NCBI RefSeq assembly: GCF_012849095.1
Contig: NZ_CP051680.1
Location: 7,374,001 to 7,438,000 of the forward strand
Reading direction: 5' to 3'
Source: Cohnella herbarum
GTDB taxonomy: Bacteria > Bacillota > Bacilli > Paenibacillales > Paenibacillaceae
Length of the DNA: 64,000 nt
Part shown: piece after piece, positions 60,694 through 64,000 of the stretch
Layout of the letters: the number at the start of each line of letters is the position of its first letter
Numbering within the stretch: the first letter of the stretch is position 1
Notes under the pieces: generated by a model
Told to the model about the DNA's origin: nothing
Seen by the model: the letters and a program-made list of their open reading frames with translations, nothing else
Database searches by the model: none
Position numbers and translations under genes: made by a program

Positions 60694-62307
60694 ATGCCAA
60701 TTAATGAGAAAGAATTGATGGACGAGATCAAAGACCTGTACAGCGTATTGAATATCAAGTCCTTTGGTGCCAAAGGCGATGGCGTAACGGACGATACGGC
60801 TGCCTTTATTGCGGCAAGGAATGAAGTTATTAGATTGATCAGCAATTTTCCGCAAAACCCGGGTGCAAGAAGGGGGAATATTAAACTCTATATTCCTGCC
60901 GGAACTTATATTGTAAAGGCCGGCAAAGCGTTAATGAACGATTCGGTGTCTCCGACGACAATGGGTTTTTCTGTCGTAGGTGACGGGAGAATGATCTCTC
61001 GGATCATCTTTGATCCCCCCGGAACTAATCAATATTTGTTCTATAATCGGGATGGATGGAACCAAATGCACATTTCGGATATTGAATTCTTCTCGACTAA
61101 GATCACGAACCATTTTTTCTATTCCTACTCCACTGGCCGAAGCCATAATATGGAGATTGAAAGGTGCCATTTTGGCGGAAAATGGGGATATGGATTTCAC
61201 TTGGAAGGAACGAACACAAACAGCGAAATGACTTGGTACCGATGCGGATTTTCGGGTGAGTGGGTAAAAGCCTTGTACATTCCAGCTACGGCATCGGATC
61301 AATTCGTAAACTATGACTTCATTTCTTGCCAGTTCGAAGTCTCCAAGGGTGACTTTATCGATGTACAAAAAGGTGGCAGCATTAATGTAATTGGAGGAAG
61401 TTTACTCTACTACCCTACGACACAGCAGGGCTTAGGAGGCACTTTCTTTAAACTCGGAGTTGGAGGGGGCGATCATAACGGCGGTGCTATGCGTTTCATA
61501 TGTGTAGGCGCGCGGGTAGAGCTGACTACTCCCGATAGTAAGTTGGTTCAAAGCGAGTGGAAATCCGGTATTATCACCTTCTTGAATATCGAATGTGGTT
61601 CCCAATCGTTCCAGTCTGACAAAAACTTGGTGAGTGCGAGTTTTAACTCTGGCGGAGATTCCTATCCTAATATCGTATTCGACAATTGCAATTTGCAAGG
61701 AAGGCATGAATACAAATATACGTTCGCCAGTTTTCAGCGGCTTGAGAACATTGCATACCGGAATTGCTTGATTACTCAACATGCGCATCCCGAGCAATTT
61801 ATTAGCCTAGTCAATACATCCGGCTTTAACGACGGGGGAGTACCTCAAATTAGTTTTCAGAAATGCAGCGGGTTAGCGGGAACAAGCCAATCGAAGCATA
61901 TTTTCGATACGGAGTTGAACTGGTCCAGAACGACTTCGGGTACTGCATTCAAGAAAATCGTATCCATTAATACGGCTAACAATGCCTTGCCCTATAATAA
62001 GTATCCGACGGAAGACGTGTTTATCCCGTTAGGAGCGATCATTACCAAGGTTTCAATTTTCATTCCACCGGGATCGATCAAGGCTTCTTACCCGGGTTGG
62101 AATTATACAGTGAGTACAAGTGAGGCAAATCCCACAGTGCTTGCTTCGGCAAACCCCGTTCAAGGCGATACAAAGAAAGGCTTTAATACGCAGCAGGAAA
62201 CGTTTTTCGTATGCGATACCGATGAGAAAAGACATATCGTATTAACGGCATCCAGCGGTGTTAATGAGATAAAAAAAGGGTACTGTATGATCGAGTACAT
62301 GGGATAA
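60694..62307 (+). CDS. Beta-helix (pectate-lyase-superfamily) protein
   Basis: A 537-residue right-handed beta-helix protein. The N-terminus SFGAKGDGVTDDTAAFIAAR is the standard start of the Pectate_lyase_3/GH28-like superfamily seen in EPS depolymerases and phage tailspikes. Many short repeated strands follow (FISCQFEVSKGDFIDVQKGG, IVFDNCNLQGRHEY, ISFQKCSGLAG), and a separate domain of about 120 residues ends the chain. ATG 60694 is favoured by GGGGAGGTG; GTG 60688 is the alternative. No signal peptide is seen. It may be a polymer lyase or a surface tailspike-like protein. Confidence 0.75.
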   Translation: MPINEKELMDEIKDLYSVLNIKSFGAKGDGVTDDTAAFIAARNEVIRLISNFPQNPGARRGNIKLYIPAGTYIVKAGKALMNDSVSPTTMGFSVVGDGRMISRIIFDPPGTNQYLFYNRDGWNQMHISDIEFFSTKITNHFFYSYSTGRSHNMEIERCHFGGKWGYGFHLEGTNTNSEMTWYRCGFSGEWVKALYIPATASDQFVNYDFISCQFEVSKGDFIDVQKGGSINVIGGSLLYYPTTQQGLGGTFFKLGVGGGDHNGGAMRFICVGARVELTTPDSKLVQSEWKSGIITFLNIECGSQSFQSDKNLVSASFNSGGDSYPNIVFDNCNLQGRHEYKYTFASFQRLENIAYRNCLITQHAHPEQFISLVNTSGFNDGGVPQISFQKCSGLAGTSQSKHIFDTELNWSRTTSGTAFKKIVSINTANNALPYNKYPTEDVFIPLGAIITKVSIFIPPGSIKASYPGWNYTVSTSEANPTVLASANPVQGDTKKGFNTQQETFFVCDTDEKRHIVLTASSGVNEIKKGYCMIEYMG

Positions 62308-62319
62308 TTTTATTATTGT

Positions 62320-62341
62320 AAAAGCCCGCGGGGGCTTTTTA
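62320..62341 (+). terminator. Terminator after the beta-helix gene
   Basis: AAAAGCCC and GGGCTTTT form an 8-bp stem with a 4-base loop, followed by more T. Confidence 0.85.
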
Positions 62342-62354
62342 TTTTGAAATAATA

Positions 62355-62447
62355 AATACGAAATGTATCAAAACGACCGCTAATTCACTTGACATGATAC
62401 GAAATGTGTCATAAATTATAGAGAGAACCATAGATACGATTCGTAAC
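62355..62447 (+). promoter_or_regulatory. Promoter with three operators (acetyltransferase/flippase operon)
   Basis: AATAC-GAAAT-GTATC (62355-62369) lies upstream. TTGACA (62389-62394), one T, GATAC-GAAAT-GTGTC (62396-62410), one A, and TAAATT (62412-62417) form the promoter. GATAC-GATTC-GTAAC (62433-62447) lies downstream. Centre distances are 41 and 37 bases. This is the richest operator array in the window. Confidence 0.8.
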
Positions 62448-62477
62448 ATAATAAAGTTTATGTGCTTGAGGGAGGAA

Positions 62478-63083
62478 ATGGTTTTGTTTAAACCCAAAGA
62501 GAGCTTACTGTCGAAATTAAAAGAAGATTTGCGGATGCTTATCGATAAGGAACCATCAAGAATGGATATGTTTAGGGCTGTATTACTAAAGAGAGAATTT
62601 CATATTATGATGATTTACCGGCTTTCTCATTTTTTTTATAACCTTAAACTTTCCTATCTGGCGACCGTAATGCAGAGAATCAATATCATGTTCTACGGTG
62701 TTGAGATTTCATTCAAAATCAATATTGGCTCTGGTTTTAGAATCAATCACGGTGTTGGAACGGTTATCGGCGATGCTGTCATTCACACAAGTGTAACGGT
62801 ATTTCAGAATGTCACGATCGGGGCGAATTATCCGGAGCTGACAAGCTCGAATAAGCCTAAAGGATATCCAACCATTGAAGAGAGAGTCGTGATATTCCCC
62901 GGTGCCGTTATAGTTGGACCTATCACGATCGGCAAGAATAGCGTGATTGGGGCAAATGCGGTTATCGTTTCGAATATCCCTCCTGAAAGCGTAATAGCCG
63001 CTCCCAAAGCCGTAGAGATAGGCTCGTCGGCGATAAGCGACATGACGAATTCTGTAGCTTTAATGTCGCAGGTTGCCCAATGA
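62478..63083 (+). CDS. Serine-acetyltransferase-like hexapeptide transferase
   Basis: A protein of about 201 residues with an N-terminal helical part (LKEDLRMLIDKEPSRMDMFR) and a C-terminal left-handed beta-helix: GSGFRINHGVGTVIGDAVIH, TVFQNVTIGANY and PTIEERVVIFPGAVIVGPIT. It has the CysE-like HGVGTVIG segment but sits in a glycan operon, so a sugar acetyltransferase is likely. GAGGGAGG precedes the ATG at 62478; ATG 62460 and TTG 62484 are alternatives. The end overlaps the flippase gene as ATGA. Confidence 0.8.
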   Translation: MVLFKPKESLLSKLKEDLRMLIDKEPSRMDMFRAVLLKREFHIMMIYRLSHFFYNLKLSYLATVMQRINIMFYGVEISFKINIGSGFRINHGVGTVIGDAVIHTSVTVFQNVTIGANYPELTSSNKPKGYPTIEERVVIFPGAVIVGPITIGKNSVIGANAVIVSNIPPESVIAAPKAVEIGSSAISDMTNSVALMSQVAQ

Positions 63084-64000
63084 GTACTAGGGCGATTTTT
63101 ACAGGGGCTTTCATTCTCTTCGTCGGTAATATTCTAAGTAGCGTACTCGGGTTGACGCGTGAAGTTCTCAATGCCGCATATTATGGTGCCAATGTCGATA
63201 TGGATTCTTATTTATTTGCGAATACGATTCCTTCCTTCATTCTTACCTTTATCGGCGGAGTGTTCATGGCGGGGTTTATCCCATTGTTTATAAAGAAAAG
63301 AGTCGAACATAGCGCGGAAGAAGCATCATATATGTTCAGCAACTCCATAAACGTTATTCTAATAGTCGTCATCTTGCTAACAGGTCTATGCTATTGGTTT
63401 AGTGGTCCGCTAGCTTCCTTTTTCGCATCGGATTCCGCAAACCAAGAACAGATTCAGAAGCTATTATGGATATTACTTCCCAGTATTTTGTTTTTCGGAC
63501 TTTCCTATTCGCAATCCGCCGTGCTGAACAGTCTTAACCATTTTACAATACCAGCTTTTCTTACAGTAATGAATAACGTCGTCGTTATCGTATTCATGAT
63601 TGTCTTGAATCGTTGGATCGGTATTACATCCATTGCGATTGGTTTCGTTGTAGGAACAGTGCTTCAAGTTATCGTCCAATGGCCGATGATGAAAAGATTA
63701 GGTGTCAGGTATAAGCTATACCTGAATTTCAAGGATAAAGATCTAAAGAAACTGCTAGTTTTGGCCATACCTATTATTGGTATTGGCGTTATTGATCAAT
63801 GTCTTGTGTTAGCTACTCGTTTTTTCTCATCCAACCTCTCCCCAGGGAGCGCATCTGCGCTTAATTATGCGAATCGTATAATTATGTTGCCCGTCACTTT
63901 GTTTGGGACAGCGCTGGTTAGCGCAATCTATCCGTCCGTGGTAAGAGCATTGGCAGAGAAAAATATTAGAGAATACAACACGATGGTGTCCACGTCTGTT
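63080..64000 (+). CDS. MurJ/MviN-type lipid-linked flippase (3' end missing)
   Basis: The first 307 residues of a multi-TM protein of the MOP exporter superfamily: ILSSVLGLTREVLNAAYYGA, FLTFIGGVFMAGFIPLFIKK-like segments, PSILFFGLSYSQSAVLNSLN and LNYANRIIMLPVTLFGTALV. This is the MurJ/MviN signature. At this position it may serve as the Wzx-like flippase for a surface glycan, since no other flippase is seen in the island. It runs off the window end. Confidence 0.88.
   Translation, partial: MSTRAIFTGAFILFVGNILSSVLGLTREVLNAAYYGANVDMDSYLFANTIPSFILTFIGGVFMAGFIPLFIKKRVEHSAEEASYMFSNSINVILIVVILLTGLCYWFSGPLASFFASDSANQEQIQKLLWILLPSILFFGLSYSQSAVLNSLNHFTIPAFLTVMNNVVVIVFMIVLNRWIGITSIAIGFVVGTVLQVIVQWPMMKRLGVRYKLYLNFKDKDLKKLLVLAIPIIGIGVIDQCLVLATRFFSSNLSPGSASALNYANRIIMLPVTLFGTALVSAIYPSVVRALAEKNIREYNTMVSTSV

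Overview
The window reads as a chromosomal segment of a Gram-positive, spore-forming member of the Paenibacillaceae (Paenibacillus/Cohnella type). This rests on strong AGGAGG ribosome-binding sites, frequent TTG and GTG starts, a KapB sporulation-phosphorelay protein, free multimodular cellulases carrying FN3 and CBM3 modules, a UgtP-like glycosyltransferase, an Agr-type peptide locus and a BY-kinase-led exopolysaccharide cluster. No rRNA, tRNA, CRISPR array or complete insertion sequence was seen.

Region 1 (1-13.9 kb) is a co-directional cellulase operon: a GH48 exocellulase (5' end outside the window), a GH5_7 mannanase, a GH6 cellobiohydrolase, a GH5_2 endoglucanase and a GH9-CBM3c processive endoglucanase. 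It ends at a strong terminator. All five enzymes carry FN3 linkers and a C-terminal CBM3, and none has a dockerin, so this is a free-enzyme system. Region 2 (13.9-26 kb) is mixed housekeeping: an AraC-type regulator, a UgtP-like glycosyltransferase, kapB, a secreted protein of eight Ig-like domains behind a coupled mini-ORF, a YjfB-like small protein, a secreted SGNH hydrolase and the glutamate synthase large subunit. A cluster of palindromic repeats lies at 19.5 kb.

Region 3 (26-28.7 kb) is an unusual Agr-like locus. It holds a multi-TM protein with no kinase domain, AgrB, a 42-residue AgrD-type pheromone precursor too short for standard gene calling, and a stand-alone LytTR DNA-binding protein. 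A 39-codon ORF and a convergent XRE repressor follow. There is no histidine kinase and no receiver domain, which suggests a phosphorelay-free peptide-sensing circuit.

Region 4 (28.8-64 kb) is a large surface-polysaccharide island: PilZ and LCP proteins, an ABC exporter, a BY-kinase/Wzz pair, GalU, a phosphoglycosyl transferase, GDP-fucose synthesis (ManC, Gmd, Fcl), several glycosyltransferases and an O-acetyltransferase. A divergent operon of two DUF4910 proteins flanking an unknown protein follows. Then comes a nonulosonic-acid operon (SpsF, aldo/keto reductase, aminotransferase, PseB, PseC, PseG, a formyltransferase in the place of PseH, PseI). Last are a sialyltransferase-like protein, two tandem FemAB/CelD-like acyltransferases, a beta-helix protein, a serine-acetyltransferase-like protein and a truncated MurJ/Wzx-type flippase.

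The most notable signal is regulatory. Four promoters in region 4 share one architecture: TTGACA, one T, a 15-bp palindrome (consensus GATAC-N5-GTATC) filling the spacer, one base, then the -10. A fifth site lies in the divergent DUF4910/spsF region, and most of these regions carry a second or third copy. This implies one dedicated repressor for the whole surface-glycan island. The XRE protein at 28.3-28.7 kb is the best local candidate.
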